64,000 nt of DNA from Glaciecola amylolytica. GTDB lineage: Bacteria > Bacteroidota > Bacteroidia > Flavobacteriales_D > Crocinitomicaceae. Of this stretch, positions 1-9,975 are shown piece after piece. The DNA is taken from positions 4,273,501 to 4,337,500 of the forward strand of contig CP034120.1 in assembly GCA_003856375.1 (NCBI GenBank), written 5' to 3'. How positions within the stretch are numbered: the stretch's first letter is position 1; each line of letters opens with the position of its first letter. The notes below the pieces were generated by a model. That model was not told where the DNA came from. It did no database searches and was given only the letters and a program-made list of their open reading frames with translations. The position numbers and the translations under genes were made by a program.

Positions 1-1131
1 TTGCAGCGCATCTATAATTTGTTGCCACCTTCCATTGAACCTACGGCAACCGGACACATTCAGGAGCAAATCGAAGTAATCGAGAAGATCATTGAGAACG
101 GATTTGCTTATGTCGTAAACGGATCAGTGTATTTTGATGTACGTGCTTACAGTGAAAAGTTTGAGTACGGAATTCTGAGTGGCCGCAAGGTAGATGAACT
201 CGAAGAAGAAACACGCGAATTGAATGCGCAGGAAGAGAAAAGATTCTTCGCTGATTTCGCTTTGTGGAAGAAAGCCAATCCGGATGATATGCAAATCTGG
301 CGTTCACCCTGGGGAGACGGAAATCCGGGCTGGCATATTGAATGTACGGCTATGAGTACGAAATACCTGGGAGATCAGTTCGATATTCACGGTGGAGGAA
401 TGGACTTGAAATTTCCGCATCACGAAGATGAAATCGCACAAAGTTGTGGTTCTGTTGGCTGCAATCCGGCGAATTACTGGATGCATGCAAACATGCTGAA
501 CGTGAACGGAAAGAAAATGTCCAAATCTTTGGGGAATTACTTTTTACCGAAGGAAATTGTTGAAGGAACAACGAATGTATTCGATAAACCATATTCACCG
601 CAAGTAATTCGTTTTTGCATGATGCAGGCGCATTATCGCAGTACGCTGGATTTCACTCCGGATTCTCTGAATGCGGCTGAAAAAGGATTCGAGCGCTTGT
701 CGGAAGCATACGGAAAATTGGGTTCTCTGGAAACAAAGGAAACCTCTTCTCAGGATGTAAAAGCCTTGGTTGATTCGTTCTACAAAGCAATGAATGACGA
801 TTTCAATGCACCGATGCTCATTGCAAGCTTGTTTGAAGCAGTGAAATACATCAATACCATTTCAGAAGGAAAAGCGGCTATTTCGGCGAGTGATCTGGAG
901 TTGTTAACCGGTGAATTTACTGCATTTGTGTTCGATGTACTTGGACTGACGATCGAAAAAGCATCTTCGGACGGCGCTTTGACGGCAGCAATGGATTTGG
1001 TATTGGATATGCGCAAAGCAGCACGCGAAAATAAAGATTGGAGCACATCAGATAAAATCAGAGACCGCTTGACAGAAGCCGGAATTGTTGTAAAAGACGG
1101 CAAGGATGGTGTGACCTGGACTGTAAAGTAG
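1..1131 (+). CDS. cysS: Cysteine--tRNA ligase, C-terminal part (5' end outside window)
   Basis: Class I aminoacyl-tRNA synthetase that charges tRNA-Cys in the cytoplasm. The 376 visible residues carry the zinc-site/catalytic segment [19 protein letters not shown] and the KMSKS loop (KMSKSLGN), followed by the helical anticodon-binding DALR-type region and a C-terminal tail ([12 protein letters not shown]) typical of CysRS. Family members are roughly 460-500 residues, so about 110 N-terminal residues including the HIGH motif lie before base 1. The frame is open at base 1, so the TTG there is not the real start. A strong hairpin lies just after the stop, before rnpA. Confidence 0.97.
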   Translation: MQRIYNLLPPSIEPTATGHIQEQIEVIEKIIENGFAYVVNGSVYFDVRAYSEKFEYGILSGRKVDELEEETRELNAQEEKRFFADFALWKKANPDDMQIWRSPWGDGNPGWHIECTAMSTKYLGDQFDIHGGGMDLKFPHHEDEIAQSCGSVGCNPANYWMHANMLNVNGKKMSKSLGNYFLPKEIVEGTTNVFDKPYSPQVIRFCMMQAHYRSTLDFTPDSLNAAEKGFERLSEAYGKLGSLETKETSSQDVKALVDSFYKAMNDDFNAPMLIASLFEAVKYINTISEGKAAISASDLELLTGEFTAFVFDVLGLTIEKASSDGALTAAMDLVLDMRKAARENKDWSTSDKIRDRLTEAGIVVKDGKDGVTWTVK

Positions 1132-1170
1132 ACTTCAAGACATCAGGATATTGAGATTTTAGGACTTAGA
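1131..1170 (+). repeat. Intergenic repeat family 1, copy A
   Basis: Starts on the last base of the cysS stop codon. It reads GACTTCAAGACATCAGGATA followed by TTGAGATTTTAGGACTTA. The minus-strand copy at 7443-7478 matches over about 33 bases with roughly five differences, again directly after a stop codon. Its 3' half overlaps the left arm of the 1155-1205 hairpin. Confidence 0.6.
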
Positions 1171-1205
1171 TTTCCTTAAGGGAGCAAAATCTAAGTCTTA
1201 AAATC
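1155..1205 (+). terminator. Long hairpin downstream of cysS
   Basis: Arms 1155-1173 and 1187-1205 form a 19-bp stem with one G-U pair and a 13-nt loop. No clear U-run follows and the right arm continues into similar words (TCTTAAAATCCTAA). It may therefore be part of a repeat element that stops or stabilises the cysS transcript rather than a classical terminator. Confidence 0.5.
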
Positions 1206-1235
1206 CTAAATTCTTAAAATCCTAATATCCACTCA

Positions 1236-1622
1236 ATGGAACATTTCGGAAAATCATACAAGCTTTGCAGTCGAAAAACCATCGACCGTCTCTTCAAGGA
1301 GGGAAAACAGCTGCGTGCCTTTCCGTTAACGGTTTATTATCTGGAAACCGAAACGACCGAAAAAGTTCCCTTTCAAGTGGTGCTTTCTGCTCCGAAACGA
1401 CAATTCAAACGGGCGCATGACCGCAATTATGTGAAGCGTTTGATGAAAGAGGTTTTGCGCAGGGAAAAACAACCTTTGGAAGATCTTTTGAATGCCCGGG
1501 AAAAACAATTATCACTCTTCATCGTTTATGGAAACAAGGAAGTCCTGAGTTACCCGGAATTGGAAAAGAGCGTGCGGAAACTGTTGGGGAAACTGATTGC
1601 GGAATTCGCTGATAAAGAGTAA
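1236..1622 (+). CDS. rnpA: Ribonuclease P protein component
   Basis: Basic 128-residue protein subunit of RNase P, which with the RNA subunit removes 5' leaders from pre-tRNAs. It starts with the typical FGKSYKLCSRKTIDRLFKEG segment. The conserved RNR-type helix is present as KRAHDRNYVKRLMKEVLR (about residues 63-80; the usual R-N-R-x-K-R is here D-R-N-Y-V-K-R). Length fits the family. As is common in Bacteroidota it is not next to rpmH/dnaA here. It follows cysS by about 100 bp and precedes the S41 protease. Confidence 0.93.
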   Translation: MEHFGKSYKLCSRKTIDRLFKEGKQLRAFPLTVYYLETETTEKVPFQVVLSAPKRQFKRAHDRNYVKRLMKEVLRREKQPLEDLLNAREKQLSLFIVYGNKEVLSYPELEKSVRKLLGKLIAEFADKE

Positions 1623-1798
1623 TCCGTTTGCCATTCATCAAAAAACCTAAAAAATCAAGTACCTTTTCCAATCTTTCGGTATTTTTACCCAATTAGAAGT
1701 CGGTTTTACGGAACGATTTTTGAAAGTCACGAAATAAGAGAAAGCACTGCTTTCAATAAAAAAACAAGCGTTAGCGCAGTTAAAGAAAAATAATAAAT

Positions 1799-3436
1799 AT
1801 GAAGCAATTCCTGCATGTTTTCGTCCTGATAACCATCGTTTTTGGTTTTAATTCTCAGGTAAAAGCGCAATCCAACGGGTTCGAGGAGATTAAATCCATG
1901 GAATTGATGGATCTCATTTTCCAGCAATTGGAAATGAATTACGTAGATGAGATCAAGCCGGGTGAAATGAGCAAAACCGCTATTGATGCGATGTTGAAGC
2001 AATTGGATCCGTACACGGTTTATTATCATGAATCGAATATGGAGGATTACCGCATGATGACCACCGGACAATACGGAGGAATCGGAGCTTTGATCCGGAA
2101 AATGGGAGATTATACTTTTATCGCTGAACCATATGAAGGAAAACCGGCACAGTTGGCTGGTGCAATGGCAGGAGATAAAATTCTTTCCATCGAAGGAAAA
2201 GACATGAAAGGGAAGCCGAGTGATGAGGTTTCAGATGCTTTGCGCGGCCCGAAAGGTTCTACCATTCAATTGCGTGTAGAACGTGCGGGAGAAGAAAAGA
2301 CGATCTCAATTACACGTGATGAAATTAAACTGGCAGATGTTCCTTACTTCGGAATGTTGAATTCCACAAGCGGTTATATCCGTTTAAACAGTTTTACCCA
2401 AACAGCTTCCGCTGAAGTAATTGCTGCATACGGAAAATTGAAACAGCAGGGAATGACCTCTTTGGTCCTGGATCTGCGCGGAAATGGTGGAGGTTTGCTG
2501 ATCGAAGCGGTGAAAATCGTCAATATGTTCGTGAAGAAAGGACAAACTGTTGTAACAACGAAAGGCCGTATTCCGGAAGAAAACAGAGTATATACAACTT
2601 CAACTGATCCGATCGATTTGAATATTCCATTGGTAGTTTTGGTGGATGGTGGGTCTGCGTCTGCATCCGAAATTGTTGCGGGAAGCTTGCAGGATCTGGA
2701 TCGTGCGGTAATCATCGGAACAAATTCCTACGGAAAAGGGTTGGTACAGCGCACGTTTGATCTGAAATACGGATCCAAAATCAAAGTAACCATTTCAAAA
2801 TACTATACTCCTTCAGGACGTTGTGTTCAGCGTTTGGAATATTACGACAAAGAGCTTGGTGATAAGCCGAAAGCCATTGCAGATTCCTTGCTGAAGACCT
2901 TCAAAACGGTTAATGGCCGTAAAGTAATCGACGGACGTGGAATTGAGCCGGATATCGTGGTGGAACAAAACGATTATTCCCGCTTGTTGCTGATGTTGGT
3001 GAGCAATCACGTTATTTTCAATTATGCAACGGATTTCAAACGTTCACATGAAACCATCGGGCCTGCTAAAACCTTCAAGCTGACTCCGGAAGAATACGCT
3101 GCGTTTAAAACCTATGCTCTGAAACAAACGTTTACTTATTCCACGGCTTCTGAAGAGCAACTGGAACGAATGAAGAAAACAGCAGAAGACGAAGGATATT
3201 TTGAAGACATCAAAGCGGATTATGAGCAATTATTGTCGAAGGTAACTCCGTCGAAAGAACGTGATCTGGACAAGTTTAAGGATGAAATTGATGATATTCT
3301 TTCAAGTGAGATCGTATCTCGTTACTATTATCAAAACGGTCGTGCAGAACAGGCATTTCAGGCCGACAAAGATGTGCAGAAAGCACTGGAGATTCTTTCA
3401 GATTCAAAACAGCTAAATACTATTCTCGGGAAATAA
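1799..3436 (+). CDS. S41 family C-terminal processing peptidase (CtpA/Prc-like)
   Basis: A 545-residue exported serine protease of the carboxyl-terminal processing family, expected in the periplasm. An N-terminal signal peptide ends near QVKAQ (residue about 24). A PDZ domain spans about residues 90-165 and the S41 fold follows: LDLRGNGGG (about 223-231), GGSASASEI with the nucleophilic serine (about 283-291), and SYGKGLVQ with the catalytic lysine (about 310-317). A roughly 150-residue charged helical C-terminal extension follows, as in many Bacteroidota CtpA proteins. The next gene begins 29 bp later on the same strand, so the two are probably co-transcribed. Confidence 0.93.
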   Translation: MKQFLHVFVLITIVFGFNSQVKAQSNGFEEIKSMELMDLIFQQLEMNYVDEIKPGEMSKTAIDAMLKQLDPYTVYYHESNMEDYRMMTTGQYGGIGALIRKMGDYTFIAEPYEGKPAQLAGAMAGDKILSIEGKDMKGKPSDEVSDALRGPKGSTIQLRVERAGEEKTISITRDEIKLADVPYFGMLNSTSGYIRLNSFTQTASAEVIAAYGKLKQQGMTSLVLDLRGNGGGLLIEAVKIVNMFVKKGQTVVTTKGRIPEENRVYTTSTDPIDLNIPLVVLVDGGSASASEIVAGSLQDLDRAVIIGTNSYGKGLVQRTFDLKYGSKIKVTISKYYTPSGRCVQRLEYYDKELGDKPKAIADSLLKTFKTVNGRKVIDGRGIEPDIVVEQNDYSRLLLMLVSNHVIFNYATDFKRSHETIGPAKTFKLTPEEYAAFKTYALKQTFTYSTASEEQLERMKKTAEDEGYFEDIKADYEQLLSKVTPSKERDLDKFKDEIDDILSSEIVSRYYYQNGRAEQAFQADKDVQKALEILSDSKQLNTILGK

Positions 3437-3465
3437 GCGTTATCGATTTTATATAGCGATTACTT

Positions 3466-5046
3466 ATGCTGGATAAACTCACCGGTAAGCCTGTGCATTA
3501 CTATATTCAATTGGTAGCAATGATGGGAATTGCAGCCGGATTGCCTTATAGTAAAATTCCATTGTCGCTTGGCACCATGCTTTTGGGTTTGAATGTCATT
3601 TTACTCTGGGACTGGAGAACAGTTTGGAAGAACTGGATTTCCAACAAGTGGCTTTGGTTATTGTTTGCATACATCGGAATGGAGATCATTTCCATTTTAT
3701 GGTCAAACGATAAAAAAGAAGCGCTCGATATGATCCGGAAAGAAATGCCGCTTTATACGATTCCTTTGGCTGTCGTTGCCATTCCTCTTACAAATGTGAA
3801 ACATTACATGTGGGTAGCACTCAGTTTCCTGCTTGCAGTTTTCGTAATCAGTTTTATCAACGTAGGAACGTATTTCCATTGGTGGGGCTCAAAGGTTTAT
3901 GACGATATCAGAAGTCTTTCCCTGTTCGTTTCTCACCTGCGTTTTGCCATGATGATTGTTCTGGCATTGGTATTCTGCGCAGCCTGGTGGATTCGGAAAT
4001 TCCCTTATCGATGGATTGCTTTGATTCTGGCTTTGTGGTTTGTCTATTACACGAACCTGTCTCAGATCGGAATGGGATTTTTCACTCTTTCAGGAATCAT
4101 TCTGATGATGTTTTACTTCAAGGTGAAATCCGTTAAACGTCCATGGGTCAAACGAAGTTTTATCGGATTGTTTGCCATTTGTATGCTGACTTCCATTGTT
4201 TTTATCTGTGTGAAACTTCAACCCGTTGCACCCAAGATTGAAATCAATACGGATGATTACGGATTAAGAACAGCGAATGGAAATCTCTACACGTTTGACA
4301 TGCCTCAAAACATGAACTGGGAGAACGGATATCCGGTTCAGTATTTTGTTTCCGAAGATGAATTGGAAAAGGAATGGGCGAAGGTTTCCGATGTCCCTTA
4401 TCGGGATGGAACTGATTTGAAGGGCAATCCGATCCGGAATATTTTGCTGCGATACATGACTTCGAAAGGATTTCGCAAGGACTCGGTTGATTTTCAAAAA
4501 ATGACGGAAGAAGATATCCGGAATGTGGAGCGCGGATTTGCTTCCATCGAAATGTCGAAAGGAGGTTTGCCTGCACAGATTTACCGCATGCGAAACCAAC
4601 TGTACAATGTGCAGGATCCGAATGGAAAATCACTTCTGGAGAAAATAGAATCGAACAAGGCAGGTTTAACGATTGTGAAAAAACACCTTGTATTGGGTGT
4701 CGGAGTGGGAGATATGAAAGAATCATTCAAAGAAACCTATCGCCTGAATCATTCGAAATTGACTCTGGAGAATCAGCATTTAACGCACAATCAATACATC
4801 ACGAGTTGGGTAGCCGGGGGAATTTTTTGCTTCATCGCCTTTGGCCTTTTATGGTTGCTTCAACTCATCACAGCATTGAGAATAAACGCTTTTGAATGGA
4901 CAGGATTTCTGGTGATTACCATGCTTTCCTTCCTGATCGAAGACACGCTTCAGACACAAACCGGAGTTACTTTTGTTGCTTTCTTTTTTGTGTATTTCAT
5001 TACCGGAAGGCGGGTTTTGTATCCACAAAGGATCGGAAAAGAATAA
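3466..5046 (+). CDS. O-antigen ligase/polymerase-like membrane protein
   Basis: A 526-residue polytopic inner-membrane protein. Hydrophobic segments fill residues 15-245. A large polar, presumably periplasmic loop spans about 248-428, followed by the motif LTHNQYITSW and further membrane segments near the C-terminus. The large late loop followed by an H-N-Q-Y motif is the pattern of the Wzy/WaaL O-antigen polymerase-ligase superfamily, which transfers undecaprenyl-linked glycans. The specific substrate cannot be told. There are no glycosyltransferase neighbours; it sits 29 bp behind the S41 protease gene. Confidence 0.72.
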   Translation: MLDKLTGKPVHYYIQLVAMMGIAAGLPYSKIPLSLGTMLLGLNVILLWDWRTVWKNWISNKWLWLLFAYIGMEIISILWSNDKKEALDMIRKEMPLYTIPLAVVAIPLTNVKHYMWVALSFLLAVFVISFINVGTYFHWWGSKVYDDIRSLSLFVSHLRFAMMIVLALVFCAAWWIRKFPYRWIALILALWFVYYTNLSQIGMGFFTLSGIILMMFYFKVKSVKRPWVKRSFIGLFAICMLTSIVFICVKLQPVAPKIEINTDDYGLRTANGNLYTFDMPQNMNWENGYPVQYFVSEDELEKEWAKVSDVPYRDGTDLKGNPIRNILLRYMTSKGFRKDSVDFQKMTEEDIRNVERGFASIEMSKGGLPAQIYRMRNQLYNVQDPNGKSLLEKIESNKAGLTIVKKHLVLGVGVGDMKESFKETYRLNHSKLTLENQHLTHNQYITSWVAGGIFCFIAFGLLWLLQLITALRINAFEWTGFLVITMLSFLIEDTLQTQTGVTFVAFFFVYFITGRRVLYPQRIGKE

Positions 5047-5132
5047 GAATTTACATTAGAAGCTTCTTTTTGAAGGGTTTAAACCGTATCTTCAGATAAA
5101 TTGAAATTTAATACTTTGTAAATGCAAATCGG

Positions 5133-5163
5133 TTGTTTCTTGATTTTGAAAGGCCTACTTTTG
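5133..5163 (+). promoter_or_regulatory. Bacteroidota-type promoter for mgtE
   Basis: TACTTTTG (5156-5163) matches the -7 consensus TAnnTTTG. A TTG at 5133-5135, 20 nt upstream, fits the -33 element. Transcription would begin near 5170, about a dozen bases before the mgtE ATG at 5182. Confidence 0.65.
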
Positions 5164-5181
5164 CACTCAAATTGAGAATCC

Positions 5182-6531
5182 ATGCGTTTTGAGCTGACCA
5201 AAGACTTTCTTGAGCGCATCCGGCAAGCCATTTTGTCGGAGGATAGGCTATGGATCATAGAGCACATCACTGATCTTCACTTTGCCGATATTGCTGAGAT
5301 CATGGATGAATTGTCTATTGATCAGGCAAGATACCTGTATTATCAACTCGATGAAGAACTTCAGGCAGATGTCCTGATGGAATTGGAGGAAGAGGTTCGT
5401 GATCGTTTCTTAGCATCTTTGTCTGTCAAAGAAATGGCAGAACAATTGGAGAATCTGGATTCCGATGATGCTGCCGATATCCTTGGAGAACTTCCGGATG
5501 ATAAAATTCAGGAGGTTATTTCTCAAATGGAAGACGACGATGCCGCAGATGATATCGTTGATCTCCTTAACTATGACGAAGACACGGCCGGAGGACTCAT
5601 GCAGAAAGAGTTTATCCAGGCAAGATTGGATTGGCCGGTAAATCGTGCCTTGGTTGAGCTTCGAAGACAAGCAGAGGACGTTGAACAGGTTTATACGATA
5701 TATGTCATTGATGACCTGAACAAATTAGTCGGGGTTCTTTCATTGAAAAGACTGCTCTTTGCAAGTCCTAAAACACCGATCCGTGATTTATACGAAGGCA
5801 AAAACCTGATTTTTGTCACTACGAGTGATTCTTCCGAAAAGGTTGCCAAAGTGATGGAGAAATACGATTTGGTTTCCGTACCGGTTGTCGACTTACAGGG
5901 AAAACTGGTTGGACGCATTACTATCGATGACGTTGTAGATGTAATCAAGGAGGAAGCAGATAAAGATTTCCAGTTGGCTTCGGGTATCTCGGAGAAAGTA
6001 GAATCCAATTCGAGTGTATTCCGGATTTCCAGAGCGCGTTTGCCCTGGCTTCTGATCGGAATGCTGGGTGGAATTTTGAGTGCGCAGGTTATTTCGCGTT
6101 TTGAAACGAACATTACACATCTTCCGGCATTGGCCTTTTTTATTCCCTTAATTACAGCGATGGGTGGAAATGTGGGAGTACAATCTTCCGCAATTATCGT
6201 ACAATCGCTGGCGCGTGGAAATGACCCTTTTGACAGTATTTTTTCAAAAGTAGGGAAAGAAGCCATTGTTGGTCTGGTGAACGGATTGCTTTGTTCTTCG
6301 TTGATTTTTGGAATTTCTTATTTCTTCAATGACTACCGTCTGGCTTTAGTTGTAAGTATTTCTTTGCTTACAGTGACGATCTTTGCCGCTATTTTCGGAA
6401 CGATGATCCCTTTGATCCTGAATCGCTATAAGATTGATCCTGCTTTGGCTACGGGGCCTTTCGTTACCACTACGAATGATGTCCTGGGCTTGTTTATCTA
6501 TTTCACAGTCGGATTGCTGCTGCTGAAGTAA
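5182..6531 (+). CDS. mgtE: Magnesium transporter MgtE
   Basis: A 449-residue magnesium channel/transporter of the inner membrane. It has an N-terminal superhelical MgtE_N domain (about 30-135, with LDSDDAADILGELPDDKIQE and acidic repeats), then a pair of CBS domains (about 140-255, including DDLNKLVGVLSLKRLL and DLQGKLVGRITIDDVVDVI). Five hydrophobic segments occupy about 285-449 (PWLLIGMLGG; ITAMGGNVGVQSSAIIVQSL). MgtE proteins gate on cytosolic Mg2+ bound between the N and CBS domains. Length and order are canonical. The gene has its own promoter at 5133-5163. Confidence 0.96.
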   Translation: MRFELTKDFLERIRQAILSEDRLWIIEHITDLHFADIAEIMDELSIDQARYLYYQLDEELQADVLMELEEEVRDRFLASLSVKEMAEQLENLDSDDAADILGELPDDKIQEVISQMEDDDAADDIVDLLNYDEDTAGGLMQKEFIQARLDWPVNRALVELRRQAEDVEQVYTIYVIDDLNKLVGVLSLKRLLFASPKTPIRDLYEGKNLIFVTTSDSSEKVAKVMEKYDLVSVPVVDLQGKLVGRITIDDVVDVIKEEADKDFQLASGISEKVESNSSVFRISRARLPWLLIGMLGGILSAQVISRFETNITHLPALAFFIPLITAMGGNVGVQSSAIIVQSLARGNDPFDSIFSKVGKEAIVGLVNGLLCSSLIFGISYFFNDYRLALVVSISLLTVTIFAAIFGTMIPLILNRYKIDPALATGPFVTTTNDVLGLFIYFTVGLLLLK

Positions 6532-6696
6532 TTTCTCTTTTTCATTAATAGAAAAATAATTTAATGTCAATCTATTGATTTTCAATGGTTAAACTATTTC
6601 TATTGAAATTATTTTCAACTTTTTTTCATGTTTGAAAATCCAAAACTTTTTGATGGTCGTAACTGAGTCAAATTTTTAATTCAAAACTTAACGATT

Positions 6697-7257
6697 ATGA
6701 AAAAGGGATTATTATCAATCGCATTAATTGCTTCCACAGCATTATTTTCTAACTCATTTGCTCAGGGAGTAAACGTAATGGTTGGCGGAGAGTCAATGTA
6801 TCCGGCAAAAAACATTATAGAGAATGCAGTTAACTCTAAAGATCATACAACATTAGTTGCAGCGGTAAAAGCTGGCGGATTGGTTGAAACATTACAAGGA
6901 AAAGGTCCTTTCACGGTTTTTGCTCCGGTAAATGATGCTTTTGAAAACCTTCCTGCAGGAACGGTAGAAACATTGTTGAAACCTGAAAACAAAGCAACGT
7001 TGGTGAAAGTGTTGACCTATCACGTAGTTGCCGGAAAAATGGACTTCAATACGATTGCAGCAGCTATTAAGAAAGGTGGCGGTAAGGCAGAAATGACAAC
7101 TGTTTCGGGAGGTAAATTGTGGGCAATGATGAACGGAGACCACAACATTACGATCAAAGACGAAGCGGGAAATGTCGCAAATATCTCTACATACGATGTG
7201 TATCAGTCAAATGGTGTGATTCACGTAATTGACAAAGTGTTGATGCCAAAAATGTAA
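6697..7257 (+). CDS. Secreted fasciclin (FAS1) domain protein
   Basis: A 186-residue exported protein. The signal peptide MKKGLLSIALIASTALFSNS ends at FAQ, and one FAS1 domain covers about residues 38-186. Landmarks are LVAAVKAGGLVETLQGKGPF, TVFAPVNDAFENLP, LTYHVVAGKM and the closing YQSNGVIHVIDKVLMP. FAS1 domains mediate adhesion or surface interactions; the ligand is unknown. It is monocistronic, with mgtE upstream ending 165 bp away and a strong terminator downstream. Confidence 0.92.
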   Translation: MKKGLLSIALIASTALFSNSFAQGVNVMVGGESMYPAKNIIENAVNSKDHTTLVAAVKAGGLVETLQGKGPFTVFAPVNDAFENLPAGTVETLLKPENKATLVKVLTYHVVAGKMDFNTIAAAIKKGGGKAEMTTVSGGKLWAMMNGDHNITIKDEAGNVANISTYDVYQSNGVIHVIDKVLMPKM

Positions 7258-7352
7258 ATTTCCACGGGAAATAATCCTGAATATCCTCAATGCTGAAAAG
7301 CTTGAACTACAACATTCGGGATTGCTTACCCAACAAACTCGTAGCAAGGGTG

Positions 7353-7397
7353 AACCCTGACTCCGGATAATTTTATCTGGATGTCAGGGTTTTTTTA
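7353..7397 (+). terminator. Rho-independent terminator after the fasciclin gene
   Basis: Outer stem AACCCTGAC (7353-7361) with GTCAGGGTT (7383-7391), continued by an inner stem TCCGGATA/TATCTGGA with one G-U pair, then a run of T. A clear intrinsic terminator for the plus strand. Confidence 0.9.
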
Positions 7398-7442
7398 TAT
7401 CAGAATTTCAAGACCTGGATTTTCCATATTACTTCAATTCGG

Positions 7443-7478
7443 GTCCTGAAATCTTAATATCCTGCTGTCTTAAAGTCT
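7443..7478 (-). repeat. Intergenic repeat family 1, copy C
   Basis: On the minus strand it reads GACTTTAAGACAGCAGGATA then TTAAGATTTCAGGAC. This closely matches copy A at 1131-1170 and lies about seven bases after the stop codon of the minus-strand T9SS gene at 7485. The plus-strand reading aligns without gaps to the reverse complement of 62371-62405 at about three in four bases. Confidence 0.6.
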
Positions 7479-7484
7479 TTTATA

Positions 7485-9707
7485 CTATTCCACTACAAAT
7501 TTCTCCTGGAACTCCGTTTTTTCATTGCTGGCACGAATCAGGTAAGTTCCCTTCAGTAAAGTCACTTTATTCATTGGCAGCACGTGATGTCCGCTTTCCA
7601 ATAAATGATTGTTCTGATAAAGCACTTTTCCGTCCAAAGAAACAATTTGCAACGTATAATTTCCTGTTTTTGGAATGTTTAATTCGAGACTGAATTGTCC
7701 GTTATTCGGATTTGGTGAAACGGAAATAGTTTTTTCGGAGCGTTTCGTTTCAATTGAACGAATATCCGATAAAGCAGCCTGTCCATTGATATCCACATTC
7801 TTCAATTGGTAGTAGCTGATTCCTTCAAGCGGATCTCTGTCCGTGAAAGTATAGAATTGAGGTGTTTCAGAATTTCCATAACTCAAAACCTGTCCGATTT
7901 CTTCGAAATTCAAATCACTTCCCGCTCTCATAATGGCAAAATGCCGGTTTTCTTTTTCGTAATTTGTCGACCAGCTTAGTTGCACATCTTCCCCGGAATG
8001 AGCCGCTTCAAAATCTCCCATATCAAGGGCCAGCGGACAAGTAATGATAAAAGTTGCAGTTCTCACCGTTCCACACGCATCCGTCACAGTAGCTGTATAA
8101 GTTGCCGGCCCGTTTGTAACATTTAGGGTACTTGAAGTTGCTCCGGTATTCCAGGAGTAAGTATATCCCGGAACTCCATACAATGCTGCCGGATTTAAAA
8201 GAGTTGTTCCCGAAGCGCAAGTTGGAGCTGCAATTGTTGAAGATCCATTTCCGGTGGTTGTGTTGCCAAGCGTTTCAGCATTTCTACCTTGTACGGTTAC
8301 TCTCCAGGAATACATATAGTTGCAATTGTTCGTAGCGAAACTACAGTTGTCGACAGATATATTATTACAGTAAGACCGGTTGCTGTTAATCGTAAAGATC
8401 AGATTTTGATTGGAACAGGAAGGTGTATAGCATTGAGCAAGGGATTGTGTTCCTGAGCTGTTAAAAGGCAAGGTCGGATTCCATGTTCCGTAATTGTTGC
8501 ATCCGGCAGCAGAACAAGTCCAGATTGTTCCCGGAGCACCAACCGGTGAGATTCCGCCGCAAGAAGATGTGATCCAAATCTGGGCTTCAGACATCCAGCA
8601 GTCGAGTCCATTACTGGAGCAGTAGTTTGTTTCGACATCCCAATAGGTAGAAACATCCCAGGGCTTTGTTCCTCCGGGAAAAGTGACAGTTAAGTTATTC
8701 GAACAAAAGGATGGACTTGGTAATGAACCCAGAATCCCACTTATTGAAGAGATCGGCCCGACTACAGTTACGAGCGGATCAATCGTAACAGGATAGATCA
8801 AAGAACTGTTATTCAGATTGGCCGAATCACATACGATTTGAAGCGTGTTTCCATTCAGAATATATGGACTGATCCAGGAGTTTTTACCACCGGATGCATC
8901 ATAAGATTTTGCAGAACTGAATTTGATTTCTGCCTCACCGGTATGAATATTTTCGAAAATCACCATTCCGTTTGGCGAAGACTCGCCGGTATAAATGTAC
9001 CCGTTCAGGTTTGCCGGAACATCCAGTTGATCTGTGAAAACAAGTCGTTTCACATGCAGGTTTTCACGAACCACAAAATCTGATTTGATTCTTCCTTCCC
9101 GGAAAACAATTTTCATGTCTATTCCCGGAAAAACATTTGTGACATAAGCGCCTTCATTCCCCACAACAATTTGCGACCAGTTTGCCTGATAAATACTCTC
9201 CGAGTTGTCATTATGGACGACTTTCAGGGAATAATTGTTGAATCTGAACTCAGATTCTCCCAGCAAAAAGGAAGTGGATCTGTTTGAAAGATCCAGAGTA
9301 GTCGGCCAGTTCTGAACTCCTGATTGATATTTTTGAGCTGAAACCGGATGAAGGGTCGGATCAATAGCACGCCAAATACCGTTTTGATACAAATTGATCG
9401 GGTTACTGGCTTTTTCAATATAGAAGAAAGTCGGATTATCCGAATCAACGTAGTAACGCGAATCATACGTTCGTTTACTGATGTCTTCCACGACATTTTT
9501 CCCGTATGGAGCACCGAAAGTGAGCTTTCCGAAGTCGGGATGTGCATAATAAGAATCGGAATTATATTTCCTTCCGATATCGGCTGAATATGTGCGCGAA
9601 TGAATGAATTCGATTTCGGGTGACATTGGCTCAAAATTGGTTACCTGGGCAATCAAATTAACGCATAGAGCAAATGCAAGTAGTGTCGTAAACAGGTACT
9701 TTAACAT
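7485..9707 (-). CDS. T9SS type A sorting domain-containing secreted protein
   Basis: A 740-residue secreted protein. Signal peptide MLKYLFTTLLAFALCVNLIAQ. A long N-terminal beta-rich region (about 30-315) has no fold I can name. A Cys-rich middle follows (about 330-480, many CS/CN pairs), then Ig-like segments ending near residue 555. The C-terminal sorting domain spans about 665-740, opening with SVSPNPNNGQFSLEL and containing YTLQIVSLDGKVLY. T9SS moves such proteins across the outer membrane and removes the CTD for surface attachment or release. Function is unknown; adhesin or matrix protein is plausible. It is flanked by the repeat at 7443-7478 and a long AT-rich upstream region. Confidence 0.88.
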   Translation of the reverse strand: MLKYLFTTLLAFALCVNLIAQVTNFEPMSPEIEFIHSRTYSADIGRKYNSDSYYAHPDFGKLTFGAPYGKNVVEDISKRTYDSRYYVDSDNPTFFYIEKASNPINLYQNGIWRAIDPTLHPVSAQKYQSGVQNWPTTLDLSNRSTSFLLGESEFRFNNYSLKVVHNDNSESIYQANWSQIVVGNEGAYVTNVFPGIDMKIVFREGRIKSDFVVRENLHVKRLVFTDQLDVPANLNGYIYTGESSPNGMVIFENIHTGEAEIKFSSAKSYDASGGKNSWISPYILNGNTLQIVCDSANLNNSSLIYPVTIDPLVTVVGPISSISGILGSLPSPSFCSNNLTVTFPGGTKPWDVSTYWDVETNYCSSNGLDCWMSEAQIWITSSCGGISPVGAPGTIWTCSAAGCNNYGTWNPTLPFNSSGTQSLAQCYTPSCSNQNLIFTINSNRSYCNNISVDNCSFATNNCNYMYSWRVTVQGRNAETLGNTTTGNGSSTIAAPTCASGTTLLNPAALYGVPGYTYSWNTGATSSTLNVTNGPATYTATVTDACGTVRTATFIITCPLALDMGDFEAAHSGEDVQLSWSTNYEKENRHFAIMRAGSDLNFEEIGQVLSYGNSETPQFYTFTDRDPLEGISYYQLKNVDINGQAALSDIRSIETKRSEKTISVSPNPNNGQFSLELNIPKTGNYTLQIVSLDGKVLYQNNHLLESGHHVLPMNKVTLLKGTYLIRASNEKTEFQEKFVVE

Positions 9708-9975
9708 AGCAAGAGTATTAGCAGGTTTCAGGCTTTTACGCCTAAAGTTGTAGTTATATTTATTTTCTTGAGCCCTAAATATAACTATTTTTTTACGTAC
9801 GATTGTTAATTTTTACGTCAAACAAATGATTTAACAATCTGACTTTTAGGGTAATTGATCTATCAACTATTTTTGAATGGCTTTTTTTTCGAGGGAAAAC
9901 CCGGATTTGAAAGAAAGTGATCAGCTTCTAAAACCCGACAAAAATGGATTGATTACCTTTGTGAAAAATTTCCGC

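Noticed and set aside
5047-5181. Mg2+ riboswitch in the mgtE leader
   Set aside because: The promoter box at 5156-5163 leaves only about a dozen bases of leader, too short for a riboswitch.
5691-6266. 191-codon minus-strand frame inside mgtE
   Set aside because: Antisense to a well-supported transporter gene.
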